Shown here: positions 45,040 to 54,095 of the stretch, piece by piece
How the letters are laid out: every line of letters begins with the position of its first letter
Position numbering within the stretch: position 1 is the stretch's first letter
Source: Nocardia higoensis
GTDB lineage: Bacteria > Actinomycetota > Actinomycetes > Mycobacteriales > Mycobacteriaceae
Direction of reading: 5' to 3'
Length of the DNA: 64,000 nucleotides
NCBI RefSeq assembly: GCF_015477835.1
Contig: NZ_JADLQN010000002.1
Coordinates: 682,001-746,000 of the forward strand
Program-made: the position numbers and the translations under genes
Notes under the pieces: model-generated
What the model saw: only the letters and a program-made list of their open reading frames with translations
The model's database searches: none
What the model was told of the DNA's origin: nothing

Positions 45040-46341
45040 TCACCGGTGGCGGCGGTTGATCCGGAACGCGCCGAGGAGCAGCACGACGACGGCGACGCTG
45101 CCGACGATCATCAGCAGCGCCCGGGTGTCGGCGTGCGAGACGGTGTGCGGGGCAGCCAGATCGCCCTCCAGCGGCGGAGCCGCGGGCACCACGGTCGGCC
45201 CGTCGAACACGACCTCGGCACCCGGGAGCACCCCGACCGCGGCGATGTCGGCGTCCTCGGACAGCGCGAAACCGTAGTCGAGCAGGCGCGCGGCCTGTTC
45301 CCAGGGGCGGATCGGCCGCACGTCGGCCTGCAGCAGGGTGACGGCGAGACGGTGACCGTCGCGTTCGGCCGCCGCGACGAAGGTCTGGCGGGCGTCGTCG
45401 GTGAACCCGGTCTTGCCGCCCAGCGCGCCTTCGTAGTTGAACAGCAGGTGGTTGTCGTTGGCGATCGGGAAGCCGGGGTGGTCTTCGTCGTCCGGGATGC
45501 GCGGATCGGCGGGGTATCCGGGGAACTCGATCTGCTCGGTACCGACCAGCTCGGCGAACAGCGGGATGCTCATCGCTTCCCGCCACAGCGCCGAGAGGTC
45601 GTAGGCCGAGGTCGACATGCCCGGCCCGTCCAGACCGGAGGGCGTGGCGACGCGGGTGTCCAAGGCGAACAACGACTTCGCGACCTCGTTCATTCTCGCC
45701 ACCGCCGCCTCGTCGCCGCCGAGCTGCGCGGCGATCATGTGCGCGGCGTCGTTGCCGGACACCATGACCAGCGCCTCCATCAGCTGACGGTTGGTATAGC
45801 GCCCGCCGGGGCCGATGCCTACGCGGGAGCCCTCCACGTCGGCGGCCTCCTGCGTGCCGACGACCACCTGGTCCATGTCGAGGGTGCGCAGCGCGACGAT
45901 GGCCAGCAGCACCTTGATGGTGCTGGCGGGCCGGTAGCGGCCGTGCGGATCCTTGGCCGCCAGCACCGCGCCGGTGTCGAGATCGCTGACCAGCCAAGCG
46001 GTCGCCGAGATGTCGGCGGGCAGCTCCGGCGCGTCGTCGGGCACCACGACCCCGCATTCGCTCATCCGCTCGCCGCCGATCGCGGGCACCGGCACCGGCA
46101 GGGGACCCGGCGTGGGCTCGCCGGGCGCGGGCACCTCGGAGGCGTCGATCGGCGGACGCGGCAGGTTCTTCTGCGGGCAGGTGTCGGTGTTCGGCGTGCT
46201 GAACGGCGTCGAGGTCGATGTCGGCGGCGTCGGTTCGGCCACGACCGGCGCCGCGGCCGCCAGGACCGTCGCGGCGAGCGCGGTCGCGACGGTGAGTGCG
46301 GCGCGCGACCCGCGAACAAGAGCGGAGGAGCGAGATCTCAT
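45040..46341 (-). CDS. D-alanyl-D-alanine carboxypeptidase (DacB1 type)
   Basis: A penicillin-binding enzyme that trims the terminal D-Ala from peptidoglycan stems outside the membrane. The 433-residue protein has a signal sequence (LTVATALAATVLAAAAPVVA), a Pro/Thr-rich spacer, the active-site SxxK (Ser140-TI-Lys143), SGN (195-197) and KTG (310-312), and a C-terminal membrane anchor (ALLMIVGSVAVVVLLLGAF). It corresponds to Rv3330 (DacB1), in the same neighbourhood as sdhCDAB. ATG 46341 gives the proper signal peptide; TAGGCT 8 nt upstream may make it leaderless. Confidence 0.94.
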   Translation of the reverse strand: MRSRSSALVRGSRAALTVATALAATVLAAAAPVVAEPTPPTSTSTPFSTPNTDTCPQKNLPRPPIDASEVPAPGEPTPGPLPVPVPAIGGERMSECGVVVPDDAPELPADISATAWLVSDLDTGAVLAAKDPHGRYRPASTIKVLLAIVALRTLDMDQVVVGTQEAADVEGSRVGIGPGGRYTNRQLMEALVMVSGNDAAHMIAAQLGGDEAAVARMNEVAKSLFALDTRVATPSGLDGPGMSTSAYDLSALWREAMSIPLFAELVGTEQIEFPGYPADPRIPDDEDHPGFPIANDNHLLFNYEGALGGKTGFTDDARQTFVAAAERDGHRLAVTLLQADVRPIRPWEQAARLLDYGFALSEDADIAAVGVLPGAEVVFDGPTVVPAAPPLEGDLAAPHTVSHADTRALLMIVGSVAVVVLLLGAFRINRRHR

Positions 46342-46524
46342 CGACAGCGAGCCTAGCGGTGAGGCTCGGTAGGAGCCCGGCGCCACCACGCGTGGCGTCG
46401 AGCGGGACCGGCACCCGCTCGGGAAGGGCCAGGTCTCGCGGGCCGCCCGCCGCCGAGTGCGCGCCGTAGCTGTCGGTGGGTGCTGGCATCATCGGCGAAT
46501 CATCGTGTGCGACAGGGGGTTGGG

Positions 46525-47208
46525 ATGTCGGTGCCGATCTCGCGGATGCCCAGTGCGCAGCGGCCGAGGGAACGGCTGCTCACGCTCGGGCCGCAGGCGC
46601 TCAGCGACGGCGAGCTGCTCGCATTGCTGCTGGGGCAGGGCAGGCGTGGTGCGAGCGCGCTGGAGCTGGCCGCCGAACTGCTCGCCGACCACGGCGGGAT
46701 CACCGGGCTGGCGGCGGCACGGCCGGAAGAACTCGCCCGCCGGACCGGCGTCGGATCGGCCAAGGCGGCGGCCCTGGTCGCAGCCTTCCACCTCGCGAGC
46801 CGGTCCAGGGTCGAACAGGATCGGGCGCCGCGCCTGCTCGGTGCCGAGGATGTGGCCCGAGTCGCGCTACCGCAGTTCGCGGGCGCACGAGTGGAACGCA
46901 TGCTGGTCCTGATCTGCGACGCTCAGCATCGGCTGCGCCGCACCGTCTTCGTCGCCGAGGGCGCGATCGACCGGGTGGCCGTCCCGGTCCGGGAAATCCT
47001 CAACACCGTCCTGCGCCACGACGGGCGCTGTTTCGCCGTCGTGCACAACCACCCCTCGGGTGATCCGCATCCCAGCATCGACGACCGCCGTGCCACCACA
47101 CTGCTGCAGGCCGCCGCGGACACCGTCGGCCTGCGCTTCCTCGACCACGTGGTGCTGGCCCGGGATCGATGGGCCAGTGCCGCTCCGCTGCCCCTCGACG
47201 ACAGCTGA
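46525..47208 (+). CDS. radC: RadC-family JAB/MPN protein
   Basis: A 227-residue RadC family protein. The N-terminal helix-hairpin-helix (DHGGITGLAAARPEELARRT, GVGSAKAAALVAAFHLASR) precedes the JAB domain with the metal motif VHNHPSGDPHPS. RadC was once considered a repair protein, but its activity is still unclear. ATG 46525 (behind GGGGTTGGG) fits where homology begins. It faces sdhB across a shared terminator. Confidence 0.92.
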   Translation: MSVPISRMPSAQRPRERLLTLGPQALSDGELLALLLGQGRRGASALELAAELLADHGGITGLAAARPEELARRTGVGSAKAAALVAAFHLASRSRVEQDRAPRLLGAEDVARVALPQFAGARVERMLVLICDAQHRLRRTVFVAEGAIDRVAVPVREILNTVLRHDGRCFAVVHNHPSGDPHPSIDDRRATTLLQAAADTVGLRFLDHVVLARDRWASAAPLPLDDS

Positions 47209-47293
47209 CCCGCGACGTCGTGGCCCATGCGGGTCCTGCCCGGCCGGCCGTGCCGAGCCTGCCGCCGCCCGGACCGCCGGTGTCCGCGAACGA

Positions 47294-47333
47294 CGAAGGC
47301 CGCTCGCGTCCTGGCGGACACGAGCGGCCTTCG
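47294..47333. terminator. Bidirectional terminator between radC and sdhB
   Basis: Perfect 13-bp arms (47294-47306 CGAAGGCCGCTCG and 47321-47333 CGAGCGGCCTTCG). Inside, a further GTCC/GGAC pair closes a TGGC loop after one mismatch. It sits between convergent genes. Confidence 0.88.
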
Positions 47334-47349
47334 CCGCGAAGAAGCGGGA

Positions 47350-48123
47350 TCAGCGGGTGAAGAGCAGGGCCCGCTTGACCTCCTGGATCGCCTTGGTGAC
47401 CTCGATACCGCGAGGGCAGGCGTCGGTGCAGTTGAAGGTCGTGCGGCAGCGCCACACGCCCTCGACATCGTTGAGGATGTCCAGACGCTCGCGGGCGCCT
47501 TCGTCACGGCTGTCGAAGATGAAGCGGTGCGCGTTCACGATCGCGGCCGGGCCGAAGTAGCTGCCGTCGCTCCAGTACACGGGGCAGGAGGTGGTGCAGC
47601 AGGCGCACAGGATGCACTTGGTGGTGTCGTCGAACCGGGCGCGGTCGGCCTGGCTCTGGATGCGCTCACGGGTCGGCTCGTTGCCGGTGGCGATGAGGTA
47701 GGGCTTCACCGCGCGGAACGCGTCGAAGAACGGCTCCATGTCGACCACGAGATCCTTCTCCACGGGCAGGCCGCGGATCGGCTCGACGGAGACGGTGACG
47801 GACTTGCCGTCCTTGGGCAGCATGTCCTTCATGAGCACCTTGCAGGCCAGCCGGTTCACACCGTTGATCCGCATGGCGTCGGAACCGCAGACACCGTGGG
47901 CGCAGGAGCGCCGGAAGGTGAGCGTGCCGTCCAGGTAGGACTTGATGTAGATGAGCACGTTCAGGAAGCGGTCCGTCGGCAGGACCGGCACCTGGAACGA
48001 CTCCCAGTGCGCGCCCTTGTCGTCCTCGGGGTTGAAGCGCGCCACCTTGACGGTGATCATCACCGAGCCCTCCGGCACCGGGGCCGGAGTCGACGGAGTG
48101 TTCTTCTCGAGTACGGCAGTCAT
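47350..48123 (-). CDS. sdhB: Succinate dehydrogenase iron-sulfur subunit
   Basis: A 257-residue electron-transfer subunit of complex II, with three cluster sites: [2Fe-2S] in RRSCAHGVCGSDAMRING, then the [4Fe-4S]/[3Fe-4S] motifs CILCACCTTSCPVYW and CRTTFNCTDACPRGIEV. ATG 48123 overlaps the sdhA stop by one base. Last gene of sdhCDAB, on the inner face of the membrane. Confidence 0.98.
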   Translation of the reverse strand: MTAVLEKNTPSTPAPVPEGSVMITVKVARFNPEDDKGAHWESFQVPVLPTDRFLNVLIYIKSYLDGTLTFRRSCAHGVCGSDAMRINGVNRLACKVLMKDMLPKDGKSVTVSVEPIRGLPVEKDLVVDMEPFFDAFRAVKPYLIATGNEPTRERIQSQADRARFDDTTKCILCACCTTSCPVYWSDGSYFGPAAIVNAHRFIFDSRDEGARERLDILNDVEGVWRCRTTFNCTDACPRGIEVTKAIQEVKRALLFTR

Positions 48124-49922
48124 CAGTACTTACGCTCCATCGGCTCGTAGCGGGTCTGCACCACCGGCTTGAAGTCGAGCCGGATGTCGGACAGCAGATC
48201 CGTGCCCTCCTTGTAGGCCATCGTGTGCCGCATGAAGTTCACGTCGTCGCGGTCCGGGTAGTCCTCGCGGGCGTGGCCGCCGCGCGATTCCTTGCGGTTG
48301 AGCGCGCCGGCGACGGTGACCTCGGCCAGTTCGAGCAGGAAGCCCAGCTCGACGGCCTCGAGCAGGTCGCTGTTGTAGCGCTTGCCCTTGTCCTGCACCG
48401 TGATCCGCGAGTACCGCTCCTTGAGCGCGTGGATGTCGGTGAGGGCCTGCTTGAGGGTGTCCTCGGTGCGGAACACCGAGGCGTTGTTGTCCATCGACCG
48501 CTGCAGCTCGGTGCGGATGTCGGCCACCCGCTCGTTGCCGTGGTCGGACAGGATCAGCGCCAGCCAGTCCTGCACCATCTGTGCCGGGTTCTCCGGCATC
48601 TCCACGAAATCGCTGCGCTCGGCGTACTCGGCGGCGGCGATGCCCGCGCGGCGGCCGAAGACGTTGATGTCGAGCAGCGAGTTGGTGCCCAGGCGGTTCG
48701 CGCCGTGCACCGAGACGCAGGCGCATTCGCCCGCGGCGTAGAGACCGGGGACGACGTCGGTGTTGTTGCGCAGCACCTCGCCGCGGATCCGGGTCGGGAT
48801 GCCGCCCATCACGTAGTGACAGGTCGGGAACACCGGCACCAGTTCCTTGACCGGGTCCACGCCCAGGTAGGTCCGGGAGAACTCGGTGATGTCGGGCAGC
48901 TTCTCCTCGAGCACGTCCTCGCCGAGGTGGGTCACGTCGATGTAGACGTAATCCTTGTTCGGCCCGGCGCCGCGGCCCTCGAGCACCTCGAGCACCATCG
49001 AGCGGGCAACGATGTCGCGGGGCGCGAGGTCCTTGATGGTGGGGGCGTAGCGCTCCATGAAGCGCTCGCCGTCGGCGTTGCGCAGGATGCCGCCCTCGCC
49101 GCGGACCGCCTCGGAGATGAGGATTCCGAGCCCGGCCAGACCTGTCGGATGGAACTGGTGGAACTCCATGTCCTCGAGCGGCAGACCCTTGCGGAACACG
49201 ATCGCCATGCCGTCGCCGGTCAGCGTGTGCGCGTTCGAGGTGGTCTTGTACATGCGACCCGAGCCGCCGGTGGCGAACACGATCGACTTGGCGTGGAAGA
49301 TGTGCAGCTCGCCGGTGGCCAGCTCGTAGGCGACCACGCCGGTGGCGACCGGACCGCGCTCGGTCTCGGTGAGTACCAGGTCGAGCACGTAGAACTCGTT
49401 GAAGAACTCCACGTCGTGCTTGACGCAGTTCTGGTACAGCGTCTGCAGGATCATGTGGCCGGTGCGGTCGGCCGCGTAGCAGGCCCGGCGCACGGGGGCC
49501 TTGCCGTGGTCGCGGGTGTGACCGCCGAAGCGACGCTGGTCGATCTTGCCTTCGGGGGTCCGGTTGAACGGCAGACCCATCTTCTCCAGGTCGAGCACCG
49601 CGTCGATGGCCTCCTTGGCCATGATCTCCGCGGCATCCTGGTCGACGATGTAGTCACCGCCCTTGACGGTGTCGAAGGTGTGCCACTCCCAGTTGTCCTC
49701 TTCCACGTTGGCCAGCGCGGCGCACATGCCGCCCTGGGCCGCGCCGGTGTGGCTGCGGGTCGGGTACAGCTTGGTCAGCACGGCCGTCCGGACACGGGGG
49801 CCCGCCTCGATGGCCGCGCGCATACCCGCGCCGCCGGCACCGACGATGACGACGTCGTAGCGATGTTCCTGCACAGGACGGGCTGCGACGGCGCCGCTGT
49901 TGCGTTCGCTGGACTCACTCAT
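48123..49922 (-). CDS. sdhA: Succinate dehydrogenase flavoprotein subunit
   Basis: A 599-residue FAD-bearing catalytic subunit: dinucleotide motif VVIVGAGGAGMRAAIEAG, the flavinylation His segment TRSHTGAAQGGMCAALANV, FATGGSGRMY, substrate residues HQFHPTGLAG and the active-site Arg/His region CHYVMGGIPT. Oxidises succinate to fumarate. ATG 49922 lies 16 nt after sdhD. Part of sdhCDAB. Confidence 0.98.
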   Translation of the reverse strand: MSESSERNSGAVAARPVQEHRYDVVIVGAGGAGMRAAIEAGPRVRTAVLTKLYPTRSHTGAAQGGMCAALANVEEDNWEWHTFDTVKGGDYIVDQDAAEIMAKEAIDAVLDLEKMGLPFNRTPEGKIDQRRFGGHTRDHGKAPVRRACYAADRTGHMILQTLYQNCVKHDVEFFNEFYVLDLVLTETERGPVATGVVAYELATGELHIFHAKSIVFATGGSGRMYKTTSNAHTLTGDGMAIVFRKGLPLEDMEFHQFHPTGLAGLGILISEAVRGEGGILRNADGERFMERYAPTIKDLAPRDIVARSMVLEVLEGRGAGPNKDYVYIDVTHLGEDVLEEKLPDITEFSRTYLGVDPVKELVPVFPTCHYVMGGIPTRIRGEVLRNNTDVVPGLYAAGECACVSVHGANRLGTNSLLDINVFGRRAGIAAAEYAERSDFVEMPENPAQMVQDWLALILSDHGNERVADIRTELQRSMDNNASVFRTEDTLKQALTDIHALKERYSRITVQDKGKRYNSDLLEAVELGFLLELAEVTVAGALNRKESRGGHAREDYPDRDDVNFMRHTMAYKEGTDLLSDIRLDFKPVVQTRYEPMERKY

Positions 49923-49938
49923 GCGAGGTGGCCTGTTC

Positions 49939-50370
49939 CTAACTGATGTTGGGGTCGAAAGTGAAGATGACGTAGGTGCCGACGCCCATGATCAGGATCA
50001 TCGAGACGGCCAGCAGGACCTTGAGCCAGAAGCGGGTCGAGTCCTTGCGGGAGTAGTCGTCGATCACGGTGCGCAAGCCGTTGCCGCCGTGCAGCTGCGC
50101 CAGCCAGAGCATGGCCAGGTCCCAGATCTGCCAGAACGGCGAGGCCCAGCGTCCGGCCACGAAGCCGAAGTTCAGCCGCTTCACGCCGCCGTCGAGCATC
50201 AGCATGATGAAGATGTGGCCGAAGACCAGCACGATCAGCAGCAGGCCGGAGAAGCGCATGAACATCCACGCGTACTTCTCGAAGTTGTTGCCCGAGCGAG
50301 CGCGCGGCGAGCGCGGCAGGTCGAGGCTGGCAGGCCGGTCGTAGGACTTGCCGAGAACAGGTGCGCTCAT
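49939..50370 (-). CDS. sdhD: Succinate dehydrogenase membrane anchor subunit SdhD
   Basis: A 143-residue anchor with three helices (FMRFSGLLLIVLVFGHIFIM, WDLAMLWLAQLHGGNGLRTV, WLKVLLAVSMILIMGVGTYV) and the conserved haem/quinone His-Gly region (GHIFIMLML, LHGGNGLR). ATG 50370 begins 5 nt after the sdhC stop. It completes the membrane part of complex II with SdhC. Confidence 0.93.
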   Translation of the reverse strand: MSAPVLGKSYDRPASLDLPRSPRARSGNNFEKYAWMFMRFSGLLLIVLVFGHIFIMLMLDGGVKRLNFGFVAGRWASPFWQIWDLAMLWLAQLHGGNGLRTVIDDYSRKDSTRFWLKVLLAVSMILIMGVGTYVIFTFDPNIS

Positions 50371-50375
50371 CGTGA

Positions 50376-50774
50376 TCAGTGCTCCGTCAGCAGGTAGAAG
50401 AACATGCGGCCGATGCCCGCGCCCGCGGTCACGACCGTGACGGCCAGCACGACCCAGAGCATCTGACGCTGGAAACGCGGGCCTTCCGACCAGAAGTCGA
50501 CCAGGATCACCCGCACGCCGTTGAGTGCGTGGAACAGCACGCACACGACCAGGCCCATCTCCATGAGCGCGACCACGGGCGTCTTGTAGATCTCGATCGC
50601 CTCGTTGTACATCTGCGGGCTGACCCGCACCAGGGCAGTGTCCAGCACGTGCACGAAGAGGAAGAAGAAGAGTGTGACACCGGTGATCCGGTGCAGCGCC
50701 CAGGACCACATTCCGGGGTCGCCTCGATAGAGCGTCTTCCGCTTCGGCTGAGCCGGAGCTTCGATCGTGGTCAT
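50376..50774 (-). CDS. sdhC: Succinate dehydrogenase cytochrome b556 subunit SdhC
   Basis: A roughly 132-residue haem-binding anchor: WALHRITGVTLFFFLFVHVL is the classical SdhC signature (HRxTG, FLFVH), followed by CVLFHALNGVRVILVDFWSE and a last helix. First gene of the sdhCDAB operon. ATG 50774, with GGAGG about 10 nt upstream; ATG 50792 is a longer option. Confidence 0.94.
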   Translation of the reverse strand: MTTIEAPAQPKRKTLYRGDPGMWSWALHRITGVTLFFFLFVHVLDTALVRVSPQMYNEAIEIYKTPVVALMEMGLVVCVLFHALNGVRVILVDFWSEGPRFQRQMLWVVLAVTVVTAGAGIGRMFFYLLTEH

Positions 50775-51070
50775 AGAGTGCGCTGCCTCCAACGTCGTCG
50801 ATGGACCCGGTTGCAGGCCCGGTGCCGACCGCGTGTGGGATGGGGCGAAATCCCCAGGTGGCTGTGCCTTGCTCCTCTAGCACGTGCCCGCTGTCGGGAA
50901 CCTGAACCGATCTATCTCGGACTCTAATCCTCTCCGAATCGCGGAACTAATTCGGCGTGCCGTGCGTTGCACGCCCGCCACGTGGGTTAGGTTTACCTTT
51001 GTTGCTGTCAAACGGGGTGCGCTTCGCCGTGTTCGCGCGTTGCTCAGGCCTGTTCGAGGGGAGGTCGACT
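50775..51070. promoter_or_regulatory. Divergent promoter region of sdhC and cdd
   Basis: About 300 nt without a gene. It holds promoters for the leftward sdh operon and for cdd. A good ribosome site (GGGGAGG) lies just before the cdd GTG. The segment GGTTAGGTTTACCTTTG (from 50985) is more AT-rich and partly symmetric (AGGT/ACCT); I could not assign it to a known regulator. Confidence 0.45.
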
Positions 51071-51472
51071 GTGCCCGAAATCGACTGGAATGCATTGCGC
51101 GACAAAGCACTTGAGGCGATGCGGCACGCCTATTCGCCGTACTCGCGGTTCCCGGTGGGCGCCGCGGCTCTCAGCGCCGACGGCAGAATTGTGAGTGGAT
51201 GCAATGTGGAAAATGTCTCATACGGCCTGACCCTGTGTGCCGAATGTGTACTCGTCGGTAACTTGATTGTGACCGGCGCCAGGCGATTGATCGCGGTGTC
51301 GGTCTGCGATTCCTGGGGCGAAATTCTGACCCCCTGCGGGCGCTGCCGCCAGGTGTTGCTCGAACATGGCGGCGCCGAGTTGCTCATCGACCATTCCGAC
51401 CGCCCGCGCCCACTGGGCGAACTGCTTCCCGAGGCGTTCGGGCCCGGCCATCTGGCGGCAGGGCAGACCTGA
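51071..51472 (+). CDS. cdd: Cytidine deaminase
   Basis: A 133-residue zinc enzyme that deaminates cytidine and deoxycytidine to (deoxy)uridine in pyrimidine salvage. Motifs: HAYSPYSRFPVGAAALSADG, catalytic zinc sites CAECVLVGN (Cys-Ala-Glu) and PCGRCRQVL. GTG 51071 follows GGGGAGG. First of the row cdd-deoA-add. Confidence 0.97.
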   Translation: MPEIDWNALRDKALEAMRHAYSPYSRFPVGAAALSADGRIVSGCNVENVSYGLTLCAECVLVGNLIVTGARRLIAVSVCDSWGEILTPCGRCRQVLLEHGGAELLIDHSDRPRPLGELLPEAFGPGHLAAGQT

Positions 51473-51536
51473 CGGAGGAACCCCGCCGCGCGTGATCACC
51501 GCCGCGCGCAATTCTGCCGCATGCCAGACTGGCCCC

Positions 51537-52820
51537 GTGACAGCTCTGGACGCGGTTTCGATCATCACGACCAAACGCGACGGTGGGCAACTGTCCGGCG
51601 AGCAGATCGACTGGGTGATCGACCGGTTCACCCTCGGCGAGGTCACCGACGAGCAGATGGCCGCGCTGGCGATGGCGATCTGCTGGCGAGGGATGACCCG
51701 CGCCGAAACCGCGCGCTGGACCGCCGCCATGATCGCCTCGGGGCAACGGATGGACTTCACCGATCTGCCCCGCCCCACCGTCGACAAGCACTCCACCGGC
51801 GGCGTCGGCGACAAGATCACCCTGCCGCTCGCGCCGCTGGTCGCCGCGTGCGGTGCGGCGGTGCCGCAACTGTCCGGTCGCGGCCTCGGCCACACCGGCG
51901 GAACCCTGGACAAGCTGGAGTCGATCCCGGGCTGGCGGGCCGACGTGTCGCCCGCGCGATTGCGGGAGATCCTCGCCGACCCGGCCGTCGGCGCGGCGGT
52001 GTGCGCGGCGGGCGCGGATCTGGCCCCGGCCGACAAACGCCTCTACGCGCTGCGCGATGTCACCGGCACCGTCGAATCGATCCCGCTGATCGCCAGCTCC
52101 ATCATGAGCAAGAAGATCGCCGAGGGTACCGCCGCGCTGGTGCTGGACGTGAAGGTCGGCGCCGGCGCCTTCATGAAGGACGTGGCGAGCGCGACCGAAC
52201 TGGCGACCACCATGGTCGAACTCGGCGCCGACGCCGGGGTCCGCACGGTCGCCCTGCTGACCGCCATGGACACTCCACTCGGGCGCACCGCGGGCAACGC
52301 GCTGGAGGTGGCCGAGTCGGTGGAGGTGCTGGCGGGCGGCGGACCGGCCGACGTGGTCGAGCTGACGATGGCGCTGGCCACCGAGATGGTCGCCCTCGCC
52401 GGCCTCGACGCGGACCCGGCGCGGGTGCTCGCCTCCGGCCGCGCCATGGACCACTGGCGCTCGATGGTGCGTGCCCAGGGCGGCGACCCCGACGCGCCCC
52501 TGCCGCGCGCCGCGCACACCGAGACGCTGCGCGCCGAGCGAGACGGCGTCCTCACCAGGCTGGATGCCCTCGGCGTGGGGCTGGCCGCCTGGCGCCTGGG
52601 CGCGGGCCGGGCCAAGCAGGGCGATCCGGTGCAGTTCGGCGCCGGAGTGGAGATGCACGCCAAGCCAGGTGCGGTGGTGCGCGCCGGGGACCCGCTGTTC
52701 ACCATGCACACCGACACTCCGCGGACCTTCCCCGCCGCGGCGTCGGCGTTGACCGAGGCGATCGACATCGGAGACCGGGCGCCGGACGCCAGGCCGCTCC
52801 TTCTCGATCGCATCGGCTGA
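51537..52820 (+). CDS. deoA: Thymidine phosphorylase
   Basis: A 427-residue enzyme that splits thymidine or deoxyuridine with phosphate. Signature SGRGLGHTGGTLDKLESIPG, phosphate-site KHSTGGVGDK, and substrate residues in SSIMSKKIAEGTAALVLDVK. GTG 51537 is chosen because homology begins there and CAGACT lies 6 nt upstream. It is 64 nt after cdd, as in mycobacteria. Confidence 0.96.
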   Translation: MTALDAVSIITTKRDGGQLSGEQIDWVIDRFTLGEVTDEQMAALAMAICWRGMTRAETARWTAAMIASGQRMDFTDLPRPTVDKHSTGGVGDKITLPLAPLVAACGAAVPQLSGRGLGHTGGTLDKLESIPGWRADVSPARLREILADPAVGAAVCAAGADLAPADKRLYALRDVTGTVESIPLIASSIMSKKIAEGTAALVLDVKVGAGAFMKDVASATELATTMVELGADAGVRTVALLTAMDTPLGRTAGNALEVAESVEVLAGGGPADVVELTMALATEMVALAGLDADPARVLASGRAMDHWRSMVRAQGGDPDAPLPRAAHTETLRAERDGVLTRLDALGVGLAAWRLGAGRAKQGDPVQFGAGVEMHAKPGAVVRAGDPLFTMHTDTPRTFPAAASALTEAIDIGDRAPDARPLLLDRIG

Positions 52821-52955
52821 CCACCCGCACGCTCACAACAGTCCGGTCCCGCGGGAGTGGCTGGGAAGGTGGACGGAACCGGTCGCGGCGGTGACCTTCC
52901 GGTGTCACCACCGCGGTCCGCTGCCGAAACGAGGGACCGCGGCTAACGTATTGCT

Positions 52956-54056
52956 ATGACAGGACCGACGCCACCGACCCTCGCTTCGATCCGCCGAGCG
53001 CCCAAGGTCTTGCTGCACGATCACCTCGACGGTGGTCTGCGGCCCGTGACGGTGCTGGAACTCGCCGCCGACTGCGGGTACGACGAGCTACCGGCCGACA
53101 ACGAGGCGGACCTGGAGGCCTGGTTCCGCGAATCCGCCGACTCCGGCTCGCTGGAACGCTATCTGGAGACCTTCGCCCATACCGTCGCCGTCATGCAGAC
53201 GCCCGAGGGCCTGCGCCGGGTCGCCCGCGAATGCGTGCTCGATCTGGCCGCCGACAGCGTCGTCTACGCCGAAGTGCGCTTCGCTCCCGAGCAGCATCTG
53301 GAACGCGGGTTGAGCCTCGACGAGGTGGTCGAGCACACACTGGCCGGATTCCGGGAGGGCGAGGCCGAGGCCGCCGCGGCCGGGCAGCCGATCGTGGTGG
53401 TCTGTCTGCTGACGGCCATGCGGCACGCGGCGCGCTCACGCGAGATCGCCGAACTGACGGTGCGCTGGCGTGACCGCGGTGTCGGCGGCTTCGACATCGC
53501 GGGGGCGGAGGCCGGTTACCCGCCCACCCGGCACCTGGACGCCTTCGAGTACATGCGCGCCAGCAATGCCTACTTCACCATTCACGCGGGCGAGGCCTTC
53601 GGGTTGCCCTCCATCCACGAGGCGCTGGCCTACTGCGGATGCGACCGGCTCGGGCACGGGGTGCGCATCATCGACGACATCCGGGTGCCCGGCGGCGATA
53701 TCGCCGCCGCCGAACTCGGCAGGCTGGCCTCCTATGTGCGCGACAAGCGCATTCCGCTGGAGCTGTGCCCGTCGTCGAACGTGCAGACCGGAGCGGTGCC
53801 CTCGCTCGACAAGCACCCCTTCGACCTGCTGGCCCGATTGCGCTTCCGCGTCACCGTCAACACCGACAACCGGTTGATGAGCGACACCACCATGAGCAAG
53901 GAGATGTTCGAGCTGTCCCAGACCTTCGGTTACGGCTGGAGCGACCTGGAGCGGTTCACCATCAATGCCATGAAGTCGGCGTTCGTCCCGTTCCCGGAAC
54001 GCCTGCGCATCATCGACGACATCATCAAACCCGGGTACGCGGTCCTGATCGGCTGA
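52956..54056 (+). CDS. add: Adenosine deaminase
   Basis: A 366-residue zinc hydrolase converting adenosine to inosine. Metal ligands in [34 protein letters not shown] and the catalytic [10 protein letters not shown] are all visible. ATG 52956 is leaderless: TAACGT ends 6 nt upstream. Together with cdd, deoA, upp and the purine nucleoside phosphorylase it provides nucleoside salvage. Confidence 0.97.
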   Translation: MTGPTPPTLASIRRAPKVLLHDHLDGGLRPVTVLELAADCGYDELPADNEADLEAWFRESADSGSLERYLETFAHTVAVMQTPEGLRRVARECVLDLAADSVVYAEVRFAPEQHLERGLSLDEVVEHTLAGFREGEAEAAAAGQPIVVVCLLTAMRHAARSREIAELTVRWRDRGVGGFDIAGAEAGYPPTRHLDAFEYMRASNAYFTIHAGEAFGLPSIHEALAYCGCDRLGHGVRIIDDIRVPGGDIAAAELGRLASYVRDKRIPLELCPSSNVQTGAVPSLDKHPFDLLARLRFRVTVNTDNRLMSDTTMSKEMFELSQTFGYGWSDLERFTINAMKSAFVPFPERLRIIDDIIKPGYAVLIG

Positions 54057-54095
54057 CCGGCTTCCGCCGGTCAGCCGCGGACGTCGACGCCGCTT

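Noticed and set aside
48225-49946. 573-codon open frame on the plus strand
   Set aside because: Antisense shadow of sdhA; Val/Gly/His/Asp-rich without known domains.
50985-51001. IdeR/DtxR-like iron box before cdd and sdhC (GGTTAGGTTTACCTTTG)
   Set aside because: The TTAGGTT half fits, but only about 10 of 19 positions match the consensus and the second half is absent.
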